Of a stretch of DNA of 64,000 nucleotides, positions 48,930 to 58,259 are shown one piece after another (position 1 is the first letter of the stretch; every line of letters starts with the position of its first letter). Under the pieces are notes generated by a model. That model ran no database searches and had not been told where the DNA came from. It saw only the letters and a program-made list of their open reading frames with translations. This stretch comes from Chryseobacterium sp. SORGH_AS_0447 (GTDB lineage Bacteria; Bacteroidota; Bacteroidia; Flavobacteriales; Weeksellaceae). The stretch is from positions 1,358,501 to 1,422,500 of the forward strand of contig NZ_JAUTAR010000001.1 in the NCBI RefSeq assembly GCF_030818695.1, read 5' to 3'. The position numbers were made by a program, and so were the translations under genes.

Positions 48930-50552
48930 TCAGGCTTTTATATTTTCCAAGCCGAGTTCCTTTATCGAGACCTCTCTCATTTCCACTTTCCTGATTTTTC
49001 CTGAGATCGTCATGGGAAAATCCTCCACAAATTTCCAGTATTTCGGAACTTTATAGTGGGCAATTTTTCCCTTACAATAGTCCAGTAGCTCATCTTCGGT
49101 AACATTAAAGCCTTTCCGTATTTTTACCCAGGCCATCACTTCTTCCCCGAACCTTTCACTTGGTACTCCAATGATCTGAACATCCAGAATATTAGGGTAC
49201 GTATACAGGAAATCTTCAATTTCTTTAGGCGAAATATTCTCTCCGCCGCGAATGATGAGGTCTTTTATTCTTCCGGAAATAGTAATATAGCCTTCTTCAT
49301 CCATTACCGCCAGATCACCGGTGTGCATCCAGCGTCCGTCGTCAATTACTTTTCGGGTGTTTTCGGGATCGTTCCAGTATTTCAGCATTACCGAATATCC
49401 ACGGGTACAAAGTTCGCCATGTTCGCCGCGTGTTACAATTTTCCCGTCATTATCGATGATCTTTATTTCCAGGTGATCATGAACTGTTCCTACGGTATTA
49501 ACCTGCTTTTCGAATGGCGTTCCGATCAGCGTTTGCGTAGAAACGGGTGAGGTTTCCGTCATTCCATAACAGATGCTCATTTCTTTAATGTTCATCAGGC
49601 TTTCTACCTTTTTCATAATTTCCGGAGGGCAAACGGAGCCTGCCATAACCCCGGTCCTCAGATTTGAAAAATCAAAAGTATCGAAATTTTTTACAGCCAG
49701 CTCGGCGATAAACATCGTCGGAACTCCATATAAAGAGGTGCATTTTTCAGTAGAAACTACTTGTAAAGTAATTTCAGGATCAAAGCTGTCATTCGGAATC
49801 ACCATGCACGCGCCGTGAGCGGTACAGCAGAGGTTCCCGATTACCATACCAAAACAGTGGTAAAACGGAACAGGAATACAAACCCGGTCCTTCTCGGTGT
49901 ACTTCAGACGGATTCCGATAAAATAACCATTATTTAAAATATTGTGATGTGAAAGCGTAACTCCTTTCGGAAAGCCTGTCGTTCCCGAAGTATACTGAAT
50001 ATTTACCGGGTCGTCAAACTGAACGTGCTCTTCAAAACTGTGCAATGTATCATCGGAAATTTCCTGTCCGTTGTTCAGGAAGTCCTCCCAGTTGTCATCA
50101 AAGAAAATCTCTGATTTTAACGTGGTACAGAATTCACGGGCATCGGCAATCATTTTTTTATAATTGCTGGATTTAAAAGCCAAAGAAGAAAAAAGATGGG
50201 ATATTTCCGATTGGTTAATTACGAAAATCAGTTCGCTGGTTCGGTAGGCCGGGTTGATATTCACTAAAATGACCCCGATTCTGGCAGTGGCATATTGCAG
50301 CAGAACCCATTCGTAACGGTTGGCCGCCCAGATTCCGACCCGGTCGCCGGATTTAGCTCCCAGAAAAATGAGGGCTTTTGCTACGGCTGTCGTCTGGTTA
50401 TAAAATTCCTGATAGGTGGCCCGGTAATTTTGGTGAACACAGATTAATGCTTCGTGATTCGGAAATTTTTCAACGGTGTGCTTTAAGCTGTTTCCGATCG
50501 TTTCCCCTAACAAAGGAATATCGGAAGCCCCGTGAACATAAGATAGTTGCAT
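48930..50552 (-). CDS. AMP-binding protein (medium/long-chain acyl-CoA ligase type)
   Basis: A 540-residue ANL-superfamily enzyme. The P-loop-like A3 block is 'YTSGTTGFPKG'; A5 'GMTETSP' and A8 'RIKDLIIRGGENI' are seen, and the C-terminal catalytic Lys is in 'ISGKIRK'. It activates a carboxylate to acyl-AMP and thioesterifies it to CoA; chain length is uncertain. The ATG at 50550-50552 is chosen; the upstream 11-codon extension is hydrophobic and lacks homology. Transcribed toward rpoN. Confidence 0.9.
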   Translation of the reverse strand: MQLSYVHGASDIPLLGETIGNSLKHTVEKFPNHEALICVHQNYRATYQEFYNQTTAVAKALIFLGAKSGDRVGIWAANRYEWVLLQYATARIGVILVNINPAYRTSELIFVINQSEISHLFSSLAFKSSNYKKMIADAREFCTTLKSEIFFDDNWEDFLNNGQEISDDTLHSFEEHVQFDDPVNIQYTSGTTGFPKGVTLSHHNILNNGYFIGIRLKYTEKDRVCIPVPFYHCFGMVIGNLCCTAHGACMVIPNDSFDPEITLQVVSTEKCTSLYGVPTMFIAELAVKNFDTFDFSNLRTGVMAGSVCPPEIMKKVESLMNIKEMSICYGMTETSPVSTQTLIGTPFEKQVNTVGTVHDHLEIKIIDNDGKIVTRGEHGELCTRGYSVMLKYWNDPENTRKVIDDGRWMHTGDLAVMDEEGYITISGRIKDLIIRGGENISPKEIEDFLYTYPNILDVQIIGVPSERFGEEVMAWVKIRKGFNVTEDELLDYCKGKIAHYKVPKYWKFVEDFPMTISGKIRKVEMREVSIKELGLENIKA

Positions 50553-50612
50553 AGAATGAAAGATTTGGTGAAATAAAATTAACAATAAAATCTCACATTC
50601 CTGCCTGATCTA

Positions 50613-51287
50613 CTAAATTTCCTGCGAATCGATCTCTTTAAGCTGGGTAAGATTACGGTCTAATTTTTTAATAATAATCCCGTACACCACTCTGTAATAA
50701 AGCCATACCATCAGTACGGTAAAAACGGTGCTGATAACGGTACCTGCTATAAAGCCGATGATCGTGGAATTGGTGATTTCGATATTCTGGGTATTGAGAA
50801 TATAGAACACAAACACCGTGAAAATAGAAGTAAAAGTAACCAGCAGAGCAATATTAATTATAATAAAAGCATTGACCGTTTTTTTAAACTGAATGATTTT
50901 AAGGATGAATTTTTTCAGGTTTTCTTCTACCTTAATGCCTCTGTAATTCTGGTAAAACCGATAGACAAAGTAAGCGGTAACCGAAAGGCTTGCTATTTTA
51001 AGAATAAGATAAATATTGTCGAAGGTAAGCTCCAGCTCCGAAGTTTTCTGTACGCCGAGCCTGTCGAGAATATTAAGGAATGAGTTTGCTTCTTTTCCTT
51101 GGATTATATAAAACAGACCGATTAATGTAAAAAAGAGAAATTCCGCTGCACTGATCCAGAAAATATACTTCACATAGTTTCGTGACTTCCTGTTGAGCAT
51201 CTGAAGGATTTCATTGCTGCCGTATTTCTGCTGAACAGGTTGTTCCTGCCATGTTTTCTTGAAACTGTCTAAATCGAATTCAGGCAT
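50613..51287 (-). CDS. Membrane protein paired with ECF sigma factor (putative anti-sigma)
   Basis: A 224-residue protein. A soluble N-terminal 40 residues ('DLDSFKKTWQEQPVQQKY') precede four hydrophobic segments (about 40-62, 88-112, 135-160, 172-198). The gene overlaps the ECF sigma gene by eight bases, the arrangement of sigma/anti-sigma pairs, so an anti-sigma role is inferred; the usual zinc-binding anti-sigma motif is absent. Similar Flavobacteriia proteins carry the misleading label of a carotene oxygenase. Confidence 0.65.
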   Translation of the reverse strand: MPEFDLDSFKKTWQEQPVQQKYGSNEILQMLNRKSRNYVKYIFWISAAEFLFFTLIGLFYIIQGKEANSFLNILDRLGVQKTSELELTFDNIYLILKIASLSVTAYFVYRFYQNYRGIKVEENLKKFILKIIQFKKTVNAFIIINIALLVTFTSIFTVFVFYILNTQNIEITNSTIIGFIAGTVISTVFTVLMVWLYYRVVYGIIIKKLDRNLTQLKEIDSQEI

Positions 51288-51795
51288 ATTTTTCCATCTG
51301 TTCTTTAAGGGTTTTCTTTAATCTGTTCATTTTCACACGCGCATTCACTTCGGTAATTCCGAGGTTTTCTGCAATATCCTTGTAAGGCAAATCGTCAAGA
51401 TACATCATAACAATCGCACGTTCCACATTGGGAAGCGTTTTGATTACCGTATACAAAAGTGATACCTGCTGCTGCTTTTCATCATCATCTTCGATAAAAT
51501 CGGCATGGTTGATGTCCAGCTCATTGGTGGGCAGGCTCTTGCTTTTTTTTCTGAAAAGGGTAATGGCTGTATTCAGGGCAACCCGGTACATCCACGTAGA
51601 AATCTTGGAATTTCCCTTAAAAGAATCGTAGCTTCTCCACAACTGTAAAACAATTTCCTGGAAAAGATCTTCTTCGTCCTCCAAAGAATTGGTATAAAGC
51701 CGCGAAACCTTGATAATCAAACCCTGATTATCCTTAATAAGCTGCGCAAATTCTTTTTCTTTTGAAGCCAAGGCAGATGTAATAAATGGTTGCAC
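51280..51795 (-). CDS. RNA polymerase ECF-type sigma factor
   Basis: A 171-residue sigma-70-family factor. Region 2 is at about 20-80 ('EEDLFQEIVLQLWRSYDSF' and 'STWMYRVALNTAI'), and region 4 at about 115-165 ('AIVMMYLDDLPYKDIAENLGITEVNARVKMNRLKK'). The only start in range is GTG at 51793-51795, as no ATG lies upstream of Met in region 2. A promoter-like TATCTTCG overlaps the GTG. It is transcribed together with the membrane protein. Confidence 0.9.
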   Translation of the reverse strand: MQPFITSALASKEKEFAQLIKDNQGLIIKVSRLYTNSLEDEEDLFQEIVLQLWRSYDSFKGNSKISTWMYRVALNTAITLFRKKSKSLPTNELDINHADFIEDDDEKQQQVSLLYTVIKTLPNVERAIVMMYLDDLPYKDIAENLGITEVNARVKMNRLKKTLKEQMEKYA

Positions 51796-51913
51796 GAAGA
51801 TAATAATTATTAGTCAATTGTCAATTTTACTTCGTAAAGGAATAGTGAATTTTAAGTTGATAAATAATTGACAATTCACAATCCGCAAAACGCGGATTTA
51901 ATTCACATTTTGT

Positions 51914-51921
51914 TATCTTTG
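51914..51921 (+). promoter_or_regulatory. -7 element TATCTTTG of rnpB
   Basis: Exact TAnnTTTG, six bases before the RNase P RNA, which fits the usual distance to the start site. Confidence 0.65.
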
Positions 51922-51926
51922 CACCC

Positions 51927-52257
51927 ACGAGAAAGTCGGCCTGTTGATTTCCCGTTTTTTCGGGAGGTAGGAAAGTCCGGACACCGTAGAGCAGCAAAGC
52001 GGATAACATCCGTCACCCGCGAGGGTAGGACCAGTGCAACAGAAAGGATGTACAGTTCGGCTGTAGTGAAATCAGGTAAACTCTTTGTGGTGCAATGATA
52101 AGTATATCGGTTCTTTTCAGCAATGAAAATAGGAGTTACTCGCTCTGAAAGCCGAGGGGTAATCAGCTCAAGTTTTGCAGCAATGTAAGACGTAGATAAA
52201 TAACAGGCATCCCGTTCCTGTAACGGGATACAAAATCCGGCTTATAGATTTTCTCGT
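51927..52257 (+). ncRNA. rnpB: RNase P RNA (bacterial class A-like)
   Basis: The 5' ACGAGAAA pairs with TTTCTCGT at the 3' end (P1). The conserved 'GAGGTAGGAAAGTCCGGACACC' core near the start, 'GAGGGTAGGACCAGTGCAACAGAAAGG' in the middle, and 'CAAAATCCGGCTTATAG' near the end are the expected RNase P RNA landmarks. It cuts the 5' leader from pre-tRNA with the RnpA protein. About 331 nt, a normal length for Bacteroidota. A terminator follows. Confidence 0.9.
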
Positions 52258-52280
52258 GATTTATCTGAAATTCAGATATA

Positions 52281-52314
52281 AAAAATGCGGAGACCAGTCT
52301 CCGCATTTTTTATA
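52281..52314. terminator. Terminator after rnpB (bidirectional)
   Basis: AAAAATGCGGAGAC pairs with GTCTCCGCATTTTT around a tight CA-centred loop. It may also end the ppk2 gene. Confidence 0.85.
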
Positions 52315-52373
52315 TAGGATATATTTAAGAAAACAATCACTGAATTTCATAATAACTTTAAAATAATAAATCT

Positions 52374-53243
52374 TTATTCGTTTTCCAGTATTTTCTTTGA
52401 ATCTTCCAAACTCTGTTTCTCCTCTTCCGAAAGTTCAGGATATTTCAGGTTCATCTTTTCAAGTGCATCTATAATAATCTGTATGGCTGCCACCCGGGCA
52501 AACCATTTGTTGTCTGCGGGAAGTACATACCAGGGAGCATTATCTTTGGAGGTCTCGTTTATGGCGGTCTCATAACATTCCATGTACTTGTCAAAAAGCG
52601 CACGTTCCGGGAGGTCGGCAGAAGAGAATTTCCAGTTTTTATCAGGTTCATTGATCCGGTCCAGAAGCCGTTTCTTCTGCTCTTCTTTGGATACGTGAAG
52701 GAATATTTTTACAATCGTCGTTCCGTTTTGTGCGAGGTGCTTTTCAAAATTCCGGATGCTTTCATATCGGTTTTCCCAGAATTTTTCATCAAAATCTTTC
52801 ACCGATGTCCATGTTTTTTCACTGAGGTTATATTCTGGATGCACTTTACAAACAAGTACACTTTCATAATGCGAACGGTTGAAAATCCCGATCATTCCTT
52901 TTTGGGGCAATGCCAGGTAATGCCTCCACAGGAAATCATGCGCGTATTCCCGGGAACTCGGGGTTTTAAAGCTCGTTACATTACATCCCTGCGGATTTAC
53001 CCCGCCGAAAACGTGCTCGATCATGCTGTCTTTTCCCGCTGCATCCATCGCCTGAAGTACGACCAAAAGCGACTGGCTTCCGTCTGAGTATAGCCGTTCC
53101 TGGAGTTCACGAAGTTTTTCTTTTTCCTTAATGAGTAATTGTGCGCCTTCTTCTTTAGTTAGATTGCCTTTATATTCCGTTGCCGCTTTTTTGATCGAAA
53201 ATTTCCCTTTGATTAAGAAGTCGTCTGAAAAGTTGGTATTCAT
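52374..53243 (-). CDS. ppk2: Polyphosphate kinase 2 family protein
   Basis: A 289-residue PPK2, which moves phosphate between polyphosphate and nucleotides. The Walker A loop is 'MDAAGKDSM' (66-74), the Walker B-like block 'FNRSHYE' is at 121-127, and the lid region 'RLLDRINEPDKNWKF' near 200-215 is present. The single-domain length points to the small PPK2 class, preferring nucleotide monophosphate or diphosphate; which one is not readable. Transcribed alone. Confidence 0.9.
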   Translation of the reverse strand: MNTNFSDDFLIKGKFSIKKAATEYKGNLTKEEGAQLLIKEKEKLRELQERLYSDGSQSLLVVLQAMDAAGKDSMIEHVFGGVNPQGCNVTSFKTPSSREYAHDFLWRHYLALPQKGMIGIFNRSHYESVLVCKVHPEYNLSEKTWTSVKDFDEKFWENRYESIRNFEKHLAQNGTTIVKIFLHVSKEEQKKRLLDRINEPDKNWKFSSADLPERALFDKYMECYETAINETSKDNAPWYVLPADNKWFARVAAIQIIIDALEKMNLKYPELSEEEKQSLEDSKKILENE

Positions 53244-53284
53244 ATTTTATTTAAAGATTAAGATTAGTGTAAACTCAGGTTTGT

Positions 53285-53325
53285 AGAGCTGGAAGAGGGA
53301 AGCTTGATGCTGGAAGTTTCTTCAG
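53285..53325 (+). repeat. Dispersed purine-rich intergenic repeat, copy 2
   Basis: GCTGGAAGAGGGAAGCTTG-ATGCTGGAAGTT, a close relative of 27745-27785. Confidence 0.5.
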
Positions 53326-53486
53326 TTAATGAATCGTTAATACTTTTAAATATCAAATCATCTTGATAAAGTCAAAATTACTGATAGAGAAGTAAATCCT
53401 ATCAAATTTTGTTAAGATTGTTATTAAAATCAGAATTTTAGTAAGTTCATATTTTGTCAAAAACTTATTACATTCATTAACGGTTT
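53326..53486. other. AT-rich intergenic DNA between ppk2 and DUF1573 gene
   Basis: Nothing is recognised apart from the flanking repeats and terminator. No ORF with family support. Confidence 0.6.
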
Positions 53487-53532
53487 CTCTCAACGTCCAG
53501 CTTCCATCCTCCAGCATCCAACTTCAATCCCC
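53487..53532 (-). repeat. Inverted copy of the dispersed repeat
   Basis: On the minus strand it reads GGATGCTGGAGGATGGAAG then CTGGACGTTG. It faces copy 2. Confidence 0.45.
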
Positions 53533-53546
53533 ACATAAATATACTA

Positions 53547-53576
53547 AAAAAACCGCCTCTTTTGGAGACGGTTTCT
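53547..53576. terminator. Hairpin terminator
   Basis: AACCGCCTC pairs with GAGACGGTT (one mismatch). It lies next to the end of the DUF1573 gene. Confidence 0.7.
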
Positions 53577-53596
53577 TTATTTTGAGTAGAGATATA

Positions 53597-54082
53597 CTAT
53601 TTTGCAGCAGTTTTAGCCGCTTTTTTAGCTGCTTTAGCCGCAGCCTTTGCTTCAGCTTTCTCTGCTTTTTCTTTCGCTTTAAGCTCTTCCGGAGTCAATG
53701 GCTTCGGCTCAGGAGCATTAGGATCTACGTTTCCTTTGATGTAGATCACGCTTCTGCTGTTCACAGGGTCATTGGAGAATACCTCGATCATCTTGTTGAA
53801 ACCGCCGTTGATAGCAGTATTATATCCCACCTTGATTTTAGCAGATTTTCCCGGCATAATAGGATCCTGGCTGAATTCAGGCGTCGTACATCCGCAAGAT
53901 GCTTTTACATTGGAAAGGATAAGAGGCTTATCACCAGTATTGGTTACAGTGAAAAATCGGATACCGTCTGAACTAGGCTTTACAGTACCGTAGTCGAAAG
54001 TAGTTTTGTCAAACGTAATCGTTTGTGCAGATGCAAGAGCGAATGTTCCGAATAATGCAATTCCTGCGATTAATTTTTTCAT
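53597..54082 (-). CDS. DUF1573 domain secreted protein
   Basis: A 161-residue protein with a signal peptide (1-19) and a DUF1573 domain (about 22-120): 'FDKTTFDYGTVKPSSDGIRFFTVTNTGDKPLIL' and 'KASCGCTTPEFS', the Ig-like fold with a CGC motif typical of Bacteroidota surface or periplasmic proteins. The tail (about 125-161) is an Ala/Lys-rich helix, 'EKAEAKAAAKAAKKAAK', that could bind nucleic acid or a surface. Promoter element TAACTTTG at 54124-54131 on the minus strand. Confidence 0.9.
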   Translation of the reverse strand: MKKLIAGIALFGTFALASAQTITFDKTTFDYGTVKPSSDGIRFFTVTNTGDKPLILSNVKASCGCTTPEFSQDPIMPGKSAKIKVGYNTAINGGFNKMIEVFSNDPVNSRSVIYIKGNVDPNAPEPKPLTPEELKAKEKAEKAEAKAAAKAAKKAAKTAAK

Positions 54083-54123
54083 ATTCTTGAATGTTAAATA
54101 TGTTGTTAGATAAATTTCGAGAA

Positions 54124-54131
54124 CAAAGTTA
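54124..54131 (-). promoter_or_regulatory. -7 element TAACTTTG of DUF1573 gene
   Basis: Exact TAnnTTTG on the minus strand, 41 bases before the ATG. Confidence 0.55.
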
Positions 54132-54173
54132 AAAATTATTTTAATTCATACTTAAAATTTTTTTTCTTTAGAC

Positions 54174-54181
54174 TATTTTTG
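54174..54181 (+). promoter_or_regulatory. -7 element TATTTTTG of valS
   Basis: Exact TAnnTTTG, 28 bases before the valS ATG. Confidence 0.6.
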
Positions 54182-54209
54182 CAAATTGTAAAGTAAAGAA
54201 ACAGAATTT

Positions 54210-56825
54210 ATGCAGATTTCAGAAAAGTACAATCCACAGGAAACAGAACAAAAGTGGTACAATTACTGGTTGGAAAACAAATACTTCCACTCAGAACCGA
54301 ATGATAAGCCGCCGTACACTGTTGTAATTCCTCCGCCTAACGTAACGGGGATTTTGCACATGGGGCACATGCTTAACAATACCATTCAGGATGTTCTGGT
54401 CCGTCGTGCGAGAATGCAGGGCTTCAATGCCTGCTGGGTGCCGGGAACAGATCACGCTTCCATTGCTACGGAGGCGAAAGTAGTTGCCAAACTGAAATCC
54501 GAAGGGGTCAGCAAGTCTGATATCACCCGCGAAGAATTCCTGAAACATGCTTGGGACTGGACCGATAAATACGGCGGAACCATCCTTGAGCAGCTGAAAA
54601 AACTGGGATGTTCCTGCGATTGGGACAGAACCCGATTTACGATGGAACCGAAGCTTTCCCAGCAGGTTACTAAATCTTTTGTTGATTTGTACAACAAAGG
54701 ATTGATCTACCGTGGATACCGGATGGTAAACTGGGATCCGGAAGCCAAGACCAACATTTCCGATGAAGAAGTAATCTTCAAAGAACAGAACGGAAAATTA
54801 TATTTCCTTAAATACAACGTTGAAGGTTCGGAAGAATTCCTTTCGGTAGCGACGACCCGTCCTGAAACTATTTTCGGGGATACGGCGATCTGCATCAACC
54901 CGAATGACGAGCGATATGCTCACCTGAAAGGAAAAAAAGTAATCGTACCGATCGTAAACAGGGTAATTCCGGTTATCGAAGACGAATATGTGGATATCGA
55001 ATTCGGAACAGGAGCGCTAAAGATCACGCCAGCGCACGACGTGAACGATTATGAAATCGGCCAGAAGCATAACCTGCAGATGATCGATGCCCTGGATGAC
55101 GACGGAAATCTGAACGATCACGGATTGCATTACTCCGGAAAAAACAGGTTCGACGTAAGAAAGCAGATCGCGAAAGAATTGGAAGAAAAAGGTCTTTTGC
55201 TGAAAGCAGAAGACTATGTAAATAAAGTAGGAACTTCAGAAAGAACCGGAGCGGTTATTGAACCAAAGGTTTCGGTTCAGTGGTTCCTGAAAATGTCTGA
55301 GATTGCAAAACCGGCCCTGGGTGTTGTCATGGACGATGAGGTAAAATTCTATCCTGAAAAGTTTAAGAATACCTATAAATACTGGATGGAAAACATCCGC
55401 GACTGGAATATTTCCCGCCAGCTTTGGTGGGGACAGCAGATTCCTGCCTACTATTACGGAGACGGCGAAAACGATTTCGTAGTTGCAGAAACCATTGAAG
55501 AGGCGCTGGAACTGGCCAGACAAAAAACAGGTAATGATCAGCTAACTGCCGGAAACCTGAAGCAGGATGAAGATGCGCTGGATACCTGGTTCTCATCTTG
55601 GCTGTGGCCGATGTCAGTATTCGACGGGCTGATTGATCCTGAAAATAAAGACATCAATTATTATTACCCGACTTCAGACCTGGTAACTGGTCCGGATATT
55701 ATTTTCTTCTGGGTAGCCCGGATGATCATGGCCGGATTGGAATACAGAAAAGAGGTTCCTTTTAAAAATGTTTATTTTACAGGCATTGTAAGGGATAAGC
55801 AGAGAAGAAAGATGTCCAAGTCTTTAGGAAATTCACCAGATCCGTTAGAGTTGATAGAGAAATATGGAGCTGATGGCGTACGTGTTGGAATTTTACTGAG
55901 TTCCGCAGCTGGAAACGATCTGCTTTTTGATGAAGAACTGATGCTGCAGGGAAGAAACTTCATGACGAAAATCTGGAACGCCTTCCGTCTCATCAATATG
56001 TGGAACCATGAAGATAAGCCTGCAAATGATACAGAAAACCAAACGATTGAGTGGTTTGAAAATAAGCTAAGCAAGACCATTGCTGAAATCGATGATCAGT
56101 TTGAAAAATTTAGAATCTCTGATGCTCTGCATTTGATCTATAAATTAATTTGGGACGATTTCTGCGGTTGGTATCTGGAAGCCATTAAACCAAATTACGG
56201 AGAAGGAATTTCCAAAGAAGTTTACCATAAAACTGTAAAGCTTTTTGAGGAATTAATAAAACTGCTTCATCCATTCATGCCTTTCTTAACGGAAGAATTA
56301 TGGCAGACGATTTCTGAAAGAAGTCATGAAGATGCCTTGATTATTGCCCAGCAGAAAAAAGCGGAAGCATTTGATGAAACCATTATTAAAAACTTCGAAA
56401 CAGCGTCAGACGTAATTTCCGGGGTAAGAAATTACCGTCAGACCAAAGGGATTTCTCCAAGAGAAGCAGCTGAAGTTTATACCAATGCTACAGAATTTGC
56501 TAATGAAGCCGTTATCAGAAAACTGGCGAATGTTTCAGAAATTCATTTTGCAACAAAAACGGACAAGCCGAGCTTCACCTTCCTGGTAGGAGCAACCGAA
56601 ATTTCAATTCCACTAAGTGAAAATTTAGACCTGGAAGAAGAAAAGAAAAAAACCGAAGAAGAGCTTAAATATTTAAAAGGCTTCCTGATTTCGGTAGACA
56701 AAAAGCTGTCTAACGAAAAGTTTGTGGCGAATGCCAAGCCGGAAATTGTAGAGGTTGAGCGTAAAAAACAAAAAGATGCGCTGGACAAAATTGCGATTCT
56801 GGAAGAAAAGCTGAAAAGCCTATAA
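54210..56825 (+). CDS. valS: Valyl-tRNA synthetase
   Basis: A 871-residue class I synthetase charging tRNA-Val. HMGH (H50-H53) is the HIGH motif, KMSKS is at K534-S538, and the editing domain (about 180-370) with 'VATTRPETIFGDTAI' removes mischarged Thr. The C-terminal 60 residues form a coiled coil with alternating Glu and Lys that contacts the tRNA. Full length. It is followed by hypothetical genes without a visible terminator (19 bases). Confidence 0.95.
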   Translation: MQISEKYNPQETEQKWYNYWLENKYFHSEPNDKPPYTVVIPPPNVTGILHMGHMLNNTIQDVLVRRARMQGFNACWVPGTDHASIATEAKVVAKLKSEGVSKSDITREEFLKHAWDWTDKYGGTILEQLKKLGCSCDWDRTRFTMEPKLSQQVTKSFVDLYNKGLIYRGYRMVNWDPEAKTNISDEEVIFKEQNGKLYFLKYNVEGSEEFLSVATTRPETIFGDTAICINPNDERYAHLKGKKVIVPIVNRVIPVIEDEYVDIEFGTGALKITPAHDVNDYEIGQKHNLQMIDALDDDGNLNDHGLHYSGKNRFDVRKQIAKELEEKGLLLKAEDYVNKVGTSERTGAVIEPKVSVQWFLKMSEIAKPALGVVMDDEVKFYPEKFKNTYKYWMENIRDWNISRQLWWGQQIPAYYYGDGENDFVVAETIEEALELARQKTGNDQLTAGNLKQDEDALDTWFSSWLWPMSVFDGLIDPENKDINYYYPTSDLVTGPDIIFFWVARMIMAGLEYRKEVPFKNVYFTGIVRDKQRRKMSKSLGNSPDPLELIEKYGADGVRVGILLSSAAGNDLLFDEELMLQGRNFMTKIWNAFRLINMWNHEDKPANDTENQTIEWFENKLSKTIAEIDDQFEKFRISDALHLIYKLIWDDFCGWYLEAIKPNYGEGISKEVYHKTVKLFEELIKLLHPFMPFLTEELWQTISERSHEDALIIAQQKKAEAFDETIIKNFETASDVISGVRNYRQTKGISPREAAEVYTNATEFANEAVIRKLANVSEIHFATKTDKPSFTFLVGATEISIPLSENLDLEEEKKKTEEELKYLKGFLISVDKKLSNEKFVANAKPEIVEVERKKQKDALDKIAILEEKLKSL

Positions 56826-56844
56826 CTTTAAAATAATAATATCA

Positions 56845-57462
56845 ATGAAAGACGATAGAGGTATTTTCACGCTGGATAGTGATACCGTGGCTTCTAATCC
56901 GGCAAGGGTAAGGGTAATGCCTTTCGTACTGATGAGGTATATGCCCAAATCTGTTCTGCTGCTGATCCCTCTATTGGCTTCATTGGTTTTTACTTTTGAG
57001 GTCTCCCTGCTGTGGGGATTTCTGCCTTCTGCCTTCTTTTTTGTAATAAATTATTTTTACTGGAGGAGGAAAAGTGAACACTTTGCTTATGGAGATTCCA
57101 ACGGCGGAATTGTGGTTTCTGAAAATCCCAAACTGATTGCCGTTACAACCGATCTGTCAAAAGGATTTGCCGGAGGAAGCTATCCGGTGGTTAAAATAAT
57201 ACCTTACAAAGGAAAAGGAAAACTGAACGACAGGATCGGGACAGTGGCGCTTTACGAAGGTACTTCAAGCTGTACTCCTCACTGGAGCGATTTTTTTCCG
57301 GTTCCGGTAGAATATGTCAATAACAATAAGGCGGAATTGAATGCCGTTTTACGTTCGTATTCCGAAGAAAGCTGGGAAGTTCTTGAAAGCAGGATCAAAC
57401 AGATTAGCCAGCCTTACAAAGAAGGGCTATTCAAACTTTCTGCGGAAGACAGCAGCTGGTAG
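56845..57462 (+). CDS. Hypothetical membrane-anchored protein (DUF3239-like)
   Basis: A 205-residue protein with two hydrophobic segments (about 37-55 and 57-72), then a soluble part ('GGIVVSENPKLIAVTTDLSKG') faintly like DUF3239. It lies 19 bases downstream of valS and likely shares its message. No function can be read. Confidence 0.6.
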   Translation: MKDDRGIFTLDSDTVASNPARVRVMPFVLMRYMPKSVLLLIPLLASLVFTFEVSLLWGFLPSAFFFVINYFYWRRKSEHFAYGDSNGGIVVSENPKLIAVTTDLSKGFAGGSYPVVKIIPYKGKGKLNDRIGTVALYEGTSSCTPHWSDFFPVPVEYVNNNKAELNAVLRSYSEESWEVLESRIKQISQPYKEGLFKLSAEDSSW

Positions 57463-57538
57463 ATTGATCAGGCTAAAAATAATCAGATACTTTATCTGAA
57501 TACCATCATTTCGGATGATGGAGATTAATTAATATTAA

Positions 57539-58174
57539 ATGACACATATAGAAAACATAAAAAAACTATTTTCCAAAAACTTTGTAGAAAGTCCTTTGCT
57601 GGAAAGCTTCGAAGTCGGGAAAATCTATCTTTCCAGCGGGAAGCTTGTTGCCTGTGATCCAGTAATCACCAGCGATATGAACCCGTTCACTACAAAATTT
57701 CCGAAAGGAGATTTTTCTGTTTTACTGCATAAGGAAAGGGAAAGCAATTGTGTGGCTTACGCTGAAATTATCTTCGGTGATGCAGAAGTGGCAGACTGGA
57801 AACTGGCTGTAACGGAAGGGCAGCATGTAAAAGACCTTGCAGAAGGGGAAGTATTCGGATATCCTGTAGAAAGCGGGATGGGCTGCTTCATGGATGCCGA
57901 TACCCAAAATGGCCTTAATGATCTCGAACAGAGGCTGTACCGGAGCAAAGGGGTAGACTTTATGGGGATTTATGAAGAATTTTTCCATGAATACTTCTTC
58001 GATGAAAACGGAGCTATTGACCAGTATGCATTCTTAAAGCCGTCGGAAGCACATCCTGGAACCATTTTTGCCTTTGAAACCGGATACGGTGAAGGTTTCT
58101 ATGCAAGCTATATTGCCTATGATAAAAGCGGCGCGCCGGTAAAGATTGTTACTGAATTTATCGAAATTAGTTAA
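57539..58174 (+). CDS. DUF4241 domain protein
   Basis: A 211-residue protein recognised as DUF4241: 'GKIYLSSGKLVACDPVITSD', 'AEIIFGDAEVADWKLAVT' and 'GYPVESGMGCFMD', ending 'GYGEGFYASYIAYDKSGAPVKIV'. Such proteins appear as polymorphic-toxin immunity or SUKH-like partners in some genomes, but no toxin lies nearby here. Role unknown. Confidence 0.85.
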   Translation: MTHIENIKKLFSKNFVESPLLESFEVGKIYLSSGKLVACDPVITSDMNPFTTKFPKGDFSVLLHKERESNCVAYAEIIFGDAEVADWKLAVTEGQHVKDLAEGEVFGYPVESGMGCFMDADTQNGLNDLEQRLYRSKGVDFMGIYEEFFHEYFFDENGAIDQYAFLKPSEAHPGTIFAFETGYGEGFYASYIAYDKSGAPVKIVTEFIEIS

Positions 58175-58190
58175 TTAAAGTTAATTGTTT

Positions 58191-58220
58191 TTGAAACACA
58201 GCCGCGAGATGATAAATTTG
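58191..58220 (+). promoter_or_regulatory. Canonical promoter of the ribokinase gene
   Basis: TTG (58191-58193), 19-bp spacer, TAAATTTG (58213-58220); leader of about 35 nt. Confidence 0.8.
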
Positions 58221-58259
58221 TCCGAATCACAAAATAATAAAAAGCCAATATAAAACACA

